DNA of 64,000 nucleotides from Paracyclopina nana (taxonomy: Eukaryota; Arthropoda; Copepoda; Cyclopoida; Cyclopettidae), in the NCBI GenBank assembly GCA_019096065.1, contig JAGUCH010000008.1:5461001-5525000 (forward strand), read 5' to 3'. Below are positions 11,901 to 21,753 of this stretch, one piece after another. Below the pieces are notes generated by a model, which worked only from the letters and a program-made list of their open reading frames with translations, was not told the DNA's origin and ran no database searches. The number at the start of each line of letters is the position of its first letter. Position 1 is the stretch's first letter. A program made the translations under genes and the position numbers.

Positions 11901-13418
11901 CGAGGATGAGGTGCTCGACGAGGCCATCGAAGACCTCGGCGGGTTGTACTGATTGTACCTCTCATCCTCCAGATTGTTGGGCACAAGTCGAAAGTGCCCA
12001 TCGTCGACCTGACCAGACGTGGAAATTCCAGAATCAATGGCGGAGTTGTGTCGACTGAATTGCGGCCGAAGAGGCCGGTCGTCGTCATCGTCGTCAGAGC
12101 TGTCCTCATAATGAGAACTCTGTGCAGGACCTTCCATCGTCAGGACGGCAGCCTCCAAAGGCCTTTGGTTGATGGAGGAGGAGTCCACGGTGCTGTCAAT
12201 CATGTCGTCCACATCCACTTGGTGATGGTTGAGAGTCCGAGGCTGTCCTTGACTAGGCGAGGGCACTGAAAGGTCTCCATCGTCGTGGACGTCAACTGGT
12301 GTAGGTGGGATGACTCCAGTCGAGGACGAGATTAAGTAGTTGTCTGCTGGAGTATGTGGGGGAACGATGGCCTCGTCGTCAGAGTCATCGTCGATAGGTA
12401 CTGGAACAGCCTCTGAGCTGGAAATGGCATTCTGCGGGAACCTTTGAGGCTGAGGTTGCACAATTCCAGATGACGAGGAGGAGGAGGATGACGATTTGGC
12501 AAGAGCCGCAGCAGCGGCAGCCATGAAGGTCAACCCATGGTGGCCTTGCTGAATTGAAGGCTGTCTTGAAGCTGCAGGACCTTCAAGGCTGGGCCTCTTA
12601 GAACTGGAAGAGTCTGACACAAGGTTCACAGGTGCTGCTGACCTCTTGTGAAGGCCCATGCCACTTGGCCCAGCCTGAGGAGAGTCTGGCCTTGATGGTC
12701 TCAAAGCTGGCCTCGATGACGATGTGCCACCCAGAGGACTTGGAGGGTTGGATATCTCCCCGTGCAAGTTGTTGACAACTTGAGATTCTGCATCTGAAAA
12801 GTTGGGAGGATGAGAGGTTGTCGAGGATGTAGTAGGAATGAAATTGTTGAGGCCAGAGCTGGAGCTGGAAGGTTGCGGCGAAAAGGTGACAAGATCATCT
12901 ATGTTTCTAGATGACGAAGTGGTAGAGGACAAATACGGTGACCTTCTCAGGTGGCTTGAGCTAGAGGCAGCAGCAAATTTAGCAATATCCTCAAGGTCTT
13001 CATCGTCATCATCATCGTCGTCAATATTGTCACTCATCATCATGACTTGGAAAGAGCCACTAACATTGCCCCTCACCTCTAACGAAGAGGAGGAGCTGGC
13101 ACCCGGCTGAGCCTCGTTCACCTCATCAGATCTGGACACATTGGAGCTGTTGCCAACCATGTCTTCTTCAGCATCATCATCCGCTGCATTACCCTGACTG
13201 ATTAACCCATTGGCCACAGCCTCAGACTCAGAGTCTGGAGATCTGGAAAAGAGATGGCCATAAATGACATTACATTGCCAAGTGTCAAAATTCTCGGCTT
13301 ACTCGTCATGTCTGTTGTTGGTGGCCAAATTATGGTCCGAGGCTGAATCTGCATCGTCGTCCCGGACATCGTCTTGACCAGATTGTCCCGGGCTCGGACT
13401 TGAACTTCTTGAAGCCAT
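5921..13418 (-). CDS. PRDM10: PRDM10-like SET/C2H2 zinc-finger transcription factor (1671 aa, 8 exons)
   Basis: Exons in order: 13418-13303, 13242-10259, 10204-9762, 9679-9446, 9392-9268, 9157-8887, 8769-8581 and 6574-5921. All borders are GT-AG and the sum is 5016 nt. The first 650 or so residues are serine-rich and acidic, with long Ser runs. A Cys-rich knuckle ([15 protein letters not shown]) then leads into a PR/SET domain with [16 protein letters not shown] and an [10 protein letters not shown] motif, which by pattern resembles PRDM10 more than PRDM15. About ten or more C2H2 fingers follow, several split by introns, including a HKGEKKFKC linker rejoined across a 54-nt intron. The C-terminus is Gln/Pro-rich. 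Family role: nuclear DNA-binding regulator; the methyltransferase activity of PR domains is often absent. The last intron (8580-6575) contains another gene. The exact orthologue is my inference. Confidence 0.8.
6787..7614 (-). CDS. DUF1917 (C11orf68/BLES03-like) protein, 275 aa, intronless
   Basis: One uninterrupted frame of 275 residues starts [17 protein letters not shown]. Around residues 115-180 it has a [10 protein letters not shown] segment, tryptophan-containing helices ([15 protein letters not shown]) and a [11 protein letters not shown] stretch. I associate this layout with the DUF1917 family, whose members are described as having an eIF4E-like fold. The assignment is from memory of family pattern and is moderate. 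The gene sits on the same strand inside the last intron of the PRDM10-like gene and has no introns itself, so it may be an old retrocopy or simply a nested gene. The molecular role is not established by the sequence. Confidence 0.6.
   Translation of the reverse strand: MEIDKSRVTAEELYLESVNAREGKLQILDLSLGKGEEQVNAWLDEFAPSKIRRSDGIGRLIVLAKTITVDQKKSLLYAGDEHQTLKEEWTQLIEEIPDGKKVTFNEILELAEKHQVLGGKWVFYLESTPSLDELWKKIVWHLADGKMPKGVLGIKISTIDDVKFPGAEHRHDHYIAVMNDDIRNEAEILETEAFLRTVPVLGTLIYKPDVYSSLGIYRNNKFQIKPSIYLSKFNAGDEASDIKKTIYNWSNSSAKKANFNAKYGEALGKMKGLRF
7615..8580 (-). other. Remaining part of the last PRDM10-like intron
   Basis: AT-rich sequence between the nested DUF1917-like gene and exon 7 of the host gene. 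No coding frame was seen. It probably contains the promoter of the nested gene. Confidence 0.5.
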
Positions 13419-13917
13419 TTTTTAGCCAAAGAATCGCATCACTCGAAGTTTGTTTTGGGTTTTCGTGGACTGGTCCATTCACTGCGGCCTCAACACTTTT
13501 GGCCTCGGGTTCAGCACACTCAGCGCCTTTATCGGGTTAGTTCAGCCTAAATCTCGAATCCGCGGTCATACAGGCCAAAATTGAGTCGACAAAATGACTC
13601 GTAGTTGTCAAATTTACGCACCGGTCTCTAAGTTTGACTTTTTCTTTTCTCCCCTTTGGACGATTCCAAAATGGCTGGCGCCTGCATTACATTCACTTCA
13701 GAGAAATCCACAGCACTCTACGATTCAGTCTGCTACGCCCAACGCGGAATTCCACCGACTTGAATGTTTGTAAACAAAAAGGAAAAGAGGCATGACGAAT
13801 TGACGAATAAAAACCGAAGTGGAAGAAAAGTGTTTTAAGCTTGCAGAGCCGATTTGAATGTGCTTAAACAGAAAATACTTAAAGTGGTAAATGTTAACAA
13901 AGCTTCTCATATTTAAC
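13419..13917. promoter_or_regulatory. Shared head-to-head promoter region of PRDM10-like and THUMPD1 genes
   Basis: The two start codons face away from each other across 499 bp. No convincing TATA box was seen, as is common for housekeeping promoters. The assignment rests on position only. Confidence 0.45.
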
Positions 13918-14767
13918 ATGCGTGGGGACACGGCGAGCTCAAGGAAGAGGAAGTCAAAAGGAAAATGGTTTGTCAACGCGAAAAAAGCAAAATATTCAAT
14001 TTGCCCCGGCATGCGTGGTTTCTTGGCATTTTGCAACAATCGTGAAAAGGAGTGCATTCGTGAGACTCGAACCTTATTCGATGAATATCAGGTATTTATT
14101 TAGTATGGAATATGACTCTGTTATTATTTGCATATGAATTTTGCAGGCCAAGTTGGACATGAAAGAAGCTGAGGATGAAAACACTGGAGAAACTGAAGTG
14201 GGCGATGTCTTTGATGCCTTAGAAGAAGAAAGGCTCAAATTGAAGCAGGCCTCTTCAGAAGAGGGCGAAGTATTCAAACTCATCAATTCGGGCGTGCAAA
14301 ATGTCCTCTTCTTCAAGACCAAACTGGCGGATCCTGTGGCATTCACTCAGAGCATCCTGGATGACATCAAGTCTAGCAGGGAGCAAAAGACCAAATTCTT
14401 ACTTAGGCTTGTTCCCATTGAGGCCACTTGCAAGCCATATGAAGACAATGTCAAAGAATCTGTGAAGAAACTACTTGAAAGGCACTTCGACAAGGAGACC
14501 TCCAAGTCATATTCGGTGCTTTTCAAGTCCAGGTGTAACAATGACTTCACCAAAGAAGCCGCCATTAAAATTGTTGGCGAGCTGGTCAGAGAACTGAGTC
14601 CTGATTCCAAAGTAGAGTACAAGACTCCAGATCTTGTCATCATGGTTGAAGTGATGAAAGGCAATTGTTGCCTTGGTGTTTTACCAGACTATTATGGCTA
14701 CAAGAAGTACAATTTGATCGAGCTGTCATCTGCTCCACCCAAAAGTGATGCGAAGGATTGCAATTGA
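13918..14767 (+). CDS. THUMPD1: THUMP domain-containing protein 1 (tRNA acetylation adaptor), 264 aa
   Basis: Two exons, 13918-14091 and 14147-14767, with GT-AG borders; 795 nt give 264 residues. The N-terminus has a basic patch followed by the CPGMRGFLAFCNNREKECIR motif typical of the THUMPD1/Tan1 family. Residues about 145-250 form the THUMP RNA-binding domain, ending in a conserved GVLPDYYGYKKYNL segment. Family role: adaptor that presents tRNA to the N-acetyltransferase NAT10/Kre33 for ac4C formation. An earlier in-frame ATG is absent, so the start at 13918 is chosen. The gene is convergent with the DUF547 gene, 123 bp apart. Length is shorter than vertebrate THUMPD1 (about 350 aa), mainly at the C-terminus. 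Confidence 0.88.
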
Positions 14768-14890
14768 TGAAAGTAATTTATTGATTGCATATAGTCAACG
14801 CATTAAGATAATATTAACAAGGTCGGATTAAAGCACCTCTTGAGTAAGTAGGATTGTTAAATGCTTAGATAGGATGACAAGTGTAAATGC

Positions 14891-16656
14891 TCATTGCTTC
14901 TCATTGTGTCCCCAATCATAGGGGATATACTTGATCTTGACCTGATCCTTGCCACATTTGGCAAATAGTTGGTCCATCTGAGCCAATTTGGCCTTGGACG
15001 ACATGTGGTCATAGATCCATTGTAAAATCTCAAATTTGTTGGCACCAAAATCCGAGTGGTACCACTTGAACAACATGGACAGGTGAACCGTGCCCCTCTC
15101 TGGCTCGATAACGATGGCATCATCGTTCTCCAAGTAGGCCTCAGTGGCAGTGGCCAATTCAGTGTCAACTTGATCAGAAGTGAAGGTCTTGATTGGGGGA
15201 CAACTTTTGGCACCACAGTTCAGTGCGAAGTGAATACGAGGCTCAACCGAGGCCAGACTAAAGGCCAGCCTTGGGTCACCCTTGGAAAAGGGGGTGATGT
15301 AGAGGGTTGCCATGCTGGGCTTGTTGCCCCTGAGGATGCCATTTTCGATGTCATTCAGCGTGAAAATGTGGCCTCCAATGTCATAGGACACAGTGGAGAA
15401 AAACTTGTACCGTTGCCATGTGGAGGAGGGCGTGCCACGCTCAATGTTCCCATGGATGACTAACGCGTTGTAAGTGTTGATAAAGAAGGCCAAGAGGCCT
15501 CGCATGCAAAGGTCACCGAGGTCAACTCGCTGTAGCTCACGTGCCATGGCTTTGTACGTTTCGAACATTGTACTTTCTGAAGTTGAGTAGAAGGTCACAA
15601 AAATGGTAATAGGTTTATAGTTAAAAGGTATACTACCTCTGATTCCATCGTAGTCCACAGACTTGCCGTCATTTGACAAGAATACCGAGTAGATTTTCAG
15701 GATCAATTTTCGCAAGTCTTCAGCTACCTCCGTGGCTGGCCTTTGCACACAATTGTTGACCTTGTCATTATTCAAGGCTGATCCAGACTGGCCCGAGCTC
15801 AATTGGTACAACGCATCTGGATCACACTTGAACACCTCCTGGGTGTGCACACCATGGCCGAACTTGCGAGTAATCAAGGACTGGCCCATTTCAATGGCTT
15901 TCTCCTTTTCCATATTTTTAGTCTCCATGGCCCAGTTGACAAAATCGAGGCCGGAAAAGGAATCCTTGAACTTTTTGCTAAGCAATCCTCCAGGACGGTG
16001 GTCTTTGACAATGCCAGACTGCCGAAGTTCATGCACGAATGCAGCATATTCATCGAGTTCGCAGTGGAACTCGAGGCCACCTTTGAGGTTTTGGGGCACA
16101 TCCAAGGCCTCTGCAGGGTTTGGCAGCAAAGGATCATCATCATTGGGAGCTTCGGTATTTGTCACCTCATCGATAATTTCTTGCAGCCTTGACTTGTCCC
16201 TGCGAAAAAAATGAACGTTTGAAATATTTACACATACTACAATATTGACACATCATTATTATTCAATGACAAGGCGCTCTTTCTCAAAAGTCGTTAAGTA
16301 AACAATGAGTAAGCTTAAAAGGAAACAGTTTCGAAATCCAGGATAAATCCTAGTTTTGATTGTAGTAAGTAGAAGGTTTACTTGACTATGGCTTGGAATT
16401 CGGCATTTCCTCCAATTTGGATGGAATTGAAAAAGATTTGGGGCACACTCGTTTTGTTGGTCTTTTCTTTCAGCCATTCTCGAACTTTCGGGGGGAATCG
16501 ATCAACGCTGACATCAATGTAAGGCAACTTCAAGTCTTGTAGCGTGGATTTGGCTTGCAGACAATGCGGACAACCCACAATGGAATAGATGACAATCCGT
16601 CCCTTTAACATTTTCGGACTCGACGTGACATTTGCCATACTTGAATTTTCTGTCAA
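14891..16656 (-). CDS. Glutaredoxin-DEP-DUF547 fusion protein, about 507 aa
   Basis: Exons: 16656-16382, 16199-15637 and 15576-14891; 1524 nt with GT-AG borders. Residues about 20-90 are a glutaredoxin/thioredoxin fold with a CPHC active site (SIVGCPHCLQAKSTL) and a SVPQIFFN cis-Pro region. Residues about 130-210 match a DEP domain (GLDFVNWAMETKNM, KFGHGVHTQEVFKC). From about 245 on is a DUF547 domain with AFFINTYNALVIHG and LNCGAKSCPP motifs. The same combination is known in nematodes, plants and some arthropods, with no firm biochemical role. The second intron is exactly 60 nt, in frame and free of stops, so its retention would insert 20 residues. An internal ATG at 16638 is an alternative start. 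Confidence 0.85.
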
Positions 16657-17188
16657 GTTTGTACGTCAAAATCAATATCAAGAGGGATCAGAGGACCAAG
16701 TCAAGCCTGCATTGATCATTACTTTTGTTAGAAAAAAAGAACCCTTATTTTTATGTTTGTTTTCGTAGATTTTTTTCGATACTTTTTCGATAGATTAAAT
16801 TGTAATTAACTCAAATATTCATTTGAGAGTATTTCATTCAAGTTTTTTGTTGTAAAAAAGACTGCCTTAAAATGCTCACATCGACTTTTGATTCAAGATT
16901 ATTGACCTACCACTTCATAGAGTCAATCATCAATTGAAAATTCTATTTATGCGACAAAAACTAAATTACTGGAAAATTGCAGGGAACATGAAATACTCAA
17001 TTAATTTTGTCAACAAATAAGGAGTGCATTTACACGTTTCAATGGCCAGAAAATGATGATTATTACTGAGAAAGTGGACTATGAAGCCTGAAAAAGATAT
17101 GCTCAAAGTGCACTACTTTCTTCATTCTTTTGAGTTACAGTTTTTGCACAACATAACTAACAAAGGAAGCTTTTGCATTCTGCTGAAA
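16657..17188. promoter_or_regulatory. Head-to-head promoter region of the DUF547 gene and MAEA
   Basis: The 532 bp between the divergent starts are AT-rich. An ATG at 17081 is in frame upstream of MAEA, but the family-like start is at 17189. No TATA box is assigned. Confidence 0.4.
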
Positions 17189-18515
17189 ATGGCAGATATT
17201 CGCTCGTTAGAGCATCCAACTTTGAAAGTTCCCTACGAGATTTTGAACAAAAAGTTCAGGAGTGCCCAAAAGTTGCTCGACAGGGACATCAGCCATGTGC
17301 AGAGCGCAGTGGTTCAAGTGGAAGATTACATTAAACATTGTAATGGCGACGTGAGCGGAATCCCAGCTTTGCTAGAAACTCTCGAAGAAAGGCTGCAGCA
17401 GCTCTCAGAAAGGTACACTTGTTAATATTGCCGTTTCTCCTTCGCTATCATTGCTGAAGTTGTAATTCAATAAAGAAAAATCATGGATGATTGTGATATC
17501 GAGCATTTCCTTGCAATTTTGTGCTGAACGCTAGTTAATATGTGTTGATTATCTATATTATGCTTTCAGGTCGGAAGAGTGCATAGTCGATGAAATGAAC
17601 ATTGCAGATTCATGCAAGAGACGCATTGATCACTTGAAAGTTGGCTGCAACCCTCCCACACCTTCAACTGAAGCTCAGTGGAAGAAGACTCGTGTGGATC
17701 GAATGCTAGTGGAGCATTTTCTGCGGGTTGGCTATTATGACACTGCAGTTAGCTTGGCCAAGCACTTTGAAATTGAAGACTTGACCAACATTGGGCTGTT
17801 CCTTGTGGCCAAAGATGTGGAGGAGGCTCTGAGCAGAAAAGATGTCACCAAGTGTCTCACCTGGTGCCATGACAACAAATCCAAGCTGAGGAAGATGCAC
17901 AGCAATCTCGAGTTCAATGTTCGATTGCAAGAATTTGTCGAATTGATCAAGGATAACCGAAGAATGGATGCCATCAAGCATGCCCGCAAGCATTTGGCTG
18001 TGGAAGACACCGATCAATTGCCACTTGTTCAGAGAGGCATGGGCCTTTTGGCCTTCCCCGTCGACACTGAAGTTGAGCCGTACAAAGAAATGCTTCGAGA
18101 TGATCGGTGGCAGTTCCTCATCGAGCAGTTTCGAACCGAAAACTTTAGGCTGTATCAGTTGTCGAACCAATCAGTTTTCGCTGTGTCACTCCAGGCTGGA
18201 TTGTCAGCCTTGAAAACCACTCAATGTTACCGTCAGACTGGAGATAAAAACAACGAGTGTCCTGTTTGTCATGCTGCCCTGAACAAGTTGGCCAGTCCAT
18301 TGCCATTTGCTCATTGCTCTCAATCCAGACTCATTTGCTTCATCAGTGGTAAACCCCTGAATGAAAACAACCGGCCCATGATGCTGCCAAATGGCTACGT
18401 TTATGGCGAGCATGCCCTCACCAAAATGGCTGCTGAAAATGATGGACAAATTGTCTGTCCAAGGACCAAGGAGATTTATCCTTTCTCTGAGGTGGAGAAG
18501 GTGTATGTCATGTAA
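17189..18515 (+). CDS. MAEA: MAEA, E3 ubiquitin ligase subunit of the CTLH/GID complex, 389 aa
   Basis: Two exons, 17189-17412 and 17570-18515, give 389 residues, close to the usual 396. The N-terminal coiled-coil start (LKVPYEILNKKFRSAQ) is followed by a LisH motif (KTRVDRMLVEHFLRVGYYDT, about 120-140), a CTLH/CRA region, and a C-terminal RING-like module with CPVCHAALNKLA and PLPFAHCSQSRLICFISGK. Family role: together with RMND5 it forms the catalytic pair of the CTLH/GID ubiquitin ligase. The start at 17189 is preferred over the in-frame ATG at 17081 because the upstream part reads as untranslated sequence. The stop lies only 84 bp from the giant retroelement, so the element probably sits in or next to the 3' UTR. 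Only a weak AATAGA-type poly(A) signal is visible before the insertion. Confidence 0.92.
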
Positions 18516-18595
18516 AATCAACCTTTTGTGAATGTCCAAATATTCCGCCTTCCCATTTGATTGTACATAGAATAGAAATGATGCTTTTTTAAGCA

Positions 18596-18599
18596 ACTC
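18596..18599. repeat. Target-site duplication ACTC, left copy
   Basis: The four bases before the left LTR equal the four bases after the right LTR (54439-54442). A 4-bp duplication suits Ty3/gypsy-like integrases. Confidence 0.8.
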
Positions 18600-19525
18600 T
18601 GGTGTGCGACGGTCACACCCTCTGAAGCCTAGGATGGTTAGCATCGGCTTCATGGTCGCGGTACCGTTCGCAGCCTCCGGGTGCTGGCCGGATGTCTACC
18701 CGCCTTGGACCCAAAGCCGCAGCCTCGGTGCTCCAACTCTGGCGAGATACATCACATGGCAAGCTTCAGTGCTGTAGACCTGTGATTGGGCCTCCTACCC
18801 ACGTCCTCAACGGCCTCAACAGCCTCAGACGAGGATGCATAACTGCCCAGGAAACCTCTATACAAGTTATGGTCAAACAAAGTCAAACAGGGTTGTCTTA
18901 TTCACTCAGCTTTTAACACCACACAAATTAATGGCAGCAAATACAAAGAAATAAGTACTGCAGTAAATATTCTTGTGGCCATCTTCTTCATGCCTCAGCA
19001 CACTTTGGAGAACTTTGGTGGGACAATAGCAGGGCAGAGCTCACTCAATGGGCCATGTGCACTTGGTCCATGTCTTGTTTCTCTGAAGTCCCCCATCGAA
19101 CTCCCCGAGTCTTCTCCTTCCTCTCCCCTCGATGCATTGCAGCGAGTTCCATCAGCTTCCATCTGCTTCTCTCCGTTATCATGCAGCTGCAGGTCCTCTC
19201 TATGTAGCAGCTAGCAACTCCTCCACACAATGGCTAGCAACTTCTCCACTCAAGGTCAGGTGAATTGCCATAGGTAAGGCTCAACGCATAGGTAGTAGCA
19301 GCAGCAGCAACAGCAATCAGAGAGTTGGAGGAGATGAAAAGGTGTTTTTTGAGAAAGGAGGTTTTGTGATTTTGAGGTGGTGATGTAGCGGTGAATGGGC
19401 AACCTTCCGGACTTCTGGCGGCTCCACGGGCTCCACGGTTTCCACCGGTTCCACTGGAGGGGTCCAATCAAGTCCTATTCTGGTCGTAACGTGCACCAGA
19501 GACATGATGTACTTATTGCCCATCA
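18600..19525 (-). repeat. 3' LTR of the giant element (926 bp)
   Basis: It matches 53513-54438 at a constant offset of 34,913. It contains a CAG-type trinucleotide tract (about 19291-19316) and four imperfect 9-10 bp units around 19421-19455. The end abutting MAEA can form a hairpin (GGTGTG/CACACC). Short ORFs inside it are present in both copies and are not considered genes. Confidence 0.93.
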
Positions 19526-19537
19526 TTCCCCGGCCCT
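19526..19537 (-). other. Polypurine tract of the giant element
   Basis: On the minus strand the bases directly before the 3' LTR read AGGGCCGGGGAA, which is purine-rich but broken by two C. Position next to the LTR is the main support. Confidence 0.5.
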
Positions 19538-19629
19538 AACTTTTTCAGCTTTTGAAATATTTTTTAAGCTCTAAAAATATAAAAAAGGTGTCATTGATCG
19601 CTTACATCACATTAAGGTTGATACAGTTA

Positions 19630-21516
19630 TTATACTAACGTCGCGCCTCCCAGGCCACTCATTCGCACAGTAAGGCGCTGATTTTGGTCAGCATCTTTCT
19701 TGCGATCTCCTCTATTGTAGCGAAGCCGTGAGCGGGACGTATTAGGTCTCACATAGCCTCCATCATCATAACATCGGCTGCATACTCGCCGCCTTTTCCA
19801 AATCAATATGCCCATACACGTGAATCCCAGTGCTGCAGACAATAGGCTCACCGTCAGGATTATTTCCCAATTATTGAATAAACCTCCAAGTTCATCTTCA
19901 GGGAATTTTGTAAAGAACTTCACCATATCACTTTCCCAAGGAGAGTCCTCGTATCCAGTACTTTGAGTTCCAAGGGAAACCTTACAATTGCTAAGGATCT
20001 GATAAGATCCTGGTTCCAGTACCATCGAGTTCTTGAAGTCATTTAAACAAGTCCTATTAATCATTGCACTTGAGACCAAATTTAAGAACCCTTTATAATT
20101 AGCACATCCCACATCAGTGAGCGTGTTAGTTTTAAGTGGCTCTAATTCACAGGCGTCAAATGGGTCACCCAGAGCTAGCCCTAAAAGTACTTTAGCACAG
20201 TGTTGGACTCCTTCTGTCAAGTCAAAGTCCTTGTTTTCACACACGGTTAAATTATGGTCATGAACGAAGCAATCACTATAGATGGGTATTTCCCGAGACA
20301 CAAACACTAGATCATTTCGACGGGTCAAATACCTATCATGCAGCAAGAATCCGTTTTTGCTTCGTGACACAATATGATATGTGACCTCAGGGGTAGGGTC
20401 CATTTCTTTATACCCAACTATTCCCTGAGTGACAAAATCTCCACTCTGCTCTGTGTTCGCCAAAGGTTCATAAACATTAGTAATGGTGGCCGCATTTCTG
20501 TCACTATTATGCGCCAAAGTTGGTATGCTGAACTGTGTGCCTGCCTGTCCAAAATTTCTGGCAAATTGCACAACTGTGTCAGCATATGACAATACTTGCT
20601 GCAGATCATTTGGTATTAATCCAGACTTCAAAAAGACCTTGCTAAAACCTTTCAGTAGTCGAAAGGCCAAAGAAACTTTCGGTGGAACTCTCAGTGGAGT
20701 GGTATTTGCTATCATGCCATCGGTGAATTTTGTCGATTTACCTGATTCTGCTAGGGCCATCACGGCGTTGTAGGCCTTTTCAAGGAAGCTTTTCCTCCCA
20801 GACAATTCTGATTTGACAAAGTCCTTATGGGTGATGACAAAGTCATTTTGGACACACATCGTTGCCTTCCCATCACTGTGTGGTGCATGGGCTTTAACTG
20901 ACGTCATGGTCTTCGGCCCTTGTCCCACAGTGAAATACCCCGTGATACACGGGTAACCTGCAATTATCTGATTGTCCGGTTTTTTCTCATACCCCACTTG
21001 AGGAAATGTGGTTTTCCCATCCAAGGACATAGGTACCTCATTGACAATCCGAAATTTTACACATAAAGTTACCTTAGTGGCAAGAGGGCTTTCCTTGGCC
21101 GTATAACGTAATAGTTCTAGAAAAACGTCCATGTCTTCATGAGTTTTAGGGGCAAATGGTACAAACCCTTGACGTTTGGAACAAGCTTTGTCGATGGTGT
21201 TAGGGGTACTCTCTTCGCCAACTGCCAACATATTCCCAATATGGACCAAGTCCTCCTTGTCCTTAACTTCTTTTACCACGGTGTCAATATTATTCAGGAC
21301 GCCAATTGTTGATTGCAAAAGGCCACTGTAATCCTTCGTATCTAACACCATAGCCTTTTTCACCATTCTAGGATGATGGACCACTCTAACTGGAACTAGG
21401 GCATGTCCGGAATGGCAAAGTGCCTCATCCAGTACGAACTGAGTATTTGGGTAGTTGGACAGGCCCCAAGTGCCAGATCCCAAAAGGGTGAGAATGAAGA
21501 CCAATTCACACGACAT
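19630..21516 (-). CDS. Envelope-like type I membrane glycoprotein, 628 aa
   Basis: The 628-residue frame starts with a signal peptide (MSCELVFILTLLGSGTWG) and ends with a single membrane segment at about residues 548-573, followed by a basic, 55-residue cytoplasmic tail. The ectodomain has many cysteines and several N-glycosylation sequons (for example ANTT, NRT, NLT). The gene lies just before the 3' LTR, where env is found in retroviruses and errantiviruses. I do not recognise the glycoprotein family, and no obvious furin site or fusion peptide stands out. A TATATAG box lies 34 bp before the ATG, suggesting its own promoter rather than splicing from the LTR. The role in cell entry is inferred from architecture and position only. 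Confidence 0.7.
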   Translation of the reverse strand: MSCELVFILTLLGSGTWGLSNYPNTQFVLDEALCHSGHALVPVRVVHHPRMVKKAMVLDTKDYSGLLQSTIGVLNNIDTVVKEVKDKEDLVHIGNMLAVGEESTPNTIDKACSKRQGFVPFAPKTHEDMDVFLELLRYTAKESPLATKVTLCVKFRIVNEVPMSLDGKTTFPQVGYEKKPDNQIIAGYPCITGYFTVGQGPKTMTSVKAHAPHSDGKATMCVQNDFVITHKDFVKSELSGRKSFLEKAYNAVMALAESGKSTKFTDGMIANTTPLRVPPKVSLAFRLLKGFSKVFLKSGLIPNDLQQVLSYADTVVQFARNFGQAGTQFSIPTLAHNSDRNAATITNVYEPLANTEQSGDFVTQGIVGYKEMDPTPEVTYHIVSRSKNGFLLHDRYLTRRNDLVFVSREIPIYSDCFVHDHNLTVCENKDFDLTEGVQHCAKVLLGLALGDPFDACELEPLKTNTLTDVGCANYKGFLNLVSSAMINRTCLNDFKNSMVLEPGSYQILSNCKVSLGTQSTGYEDSPWESDMVKFFTKFPEDELGGLFNNWEIILTVSLLSAALGFTCMGILIWKRRRVCSRCYDDGGYVRPNTSRSRLRYNRGDRKKDADQNQRLTVRMSGLGGATLV

Positions 21517-21543
21517 CTTACCAGCACAACTTCTGATCAGAAA

Positions 21544-21550
21544 CTATATA
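21544..21550 (-). promoter_or_regulatory. TATA box before the envelope-like gene
   Basis: TATATAG on the minus strand, 34 bp upstream of the ATG at 21516. This would give a very short leader. Candidate internal promoter of the element. Confidence 0.45.
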
Positions 21551-21753
21551 GGCCCCAAGACCGCTAACTTTCCTTATAAACCCAGACAAGTGTGGGCACG
21601 CCACCTTACTATGTCTAGACACTCTTTGCTTTTTTCCATTGGTTTTTATTATCATAGCATGTCGACATGTATGGTAAAAAGTTAAGAGTATTGGCCCACA
21701 ACCAAGTATTTTATCAATATGTACAATTTGATTTCGAAGGGTAATTTCATTTT

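Noticed and set aside
18692-19526. Short ORFs in the LTRs (also at 53605-54496)
   Set aside because: They occur in both LTR copies, overlap on both strands and lack domains.
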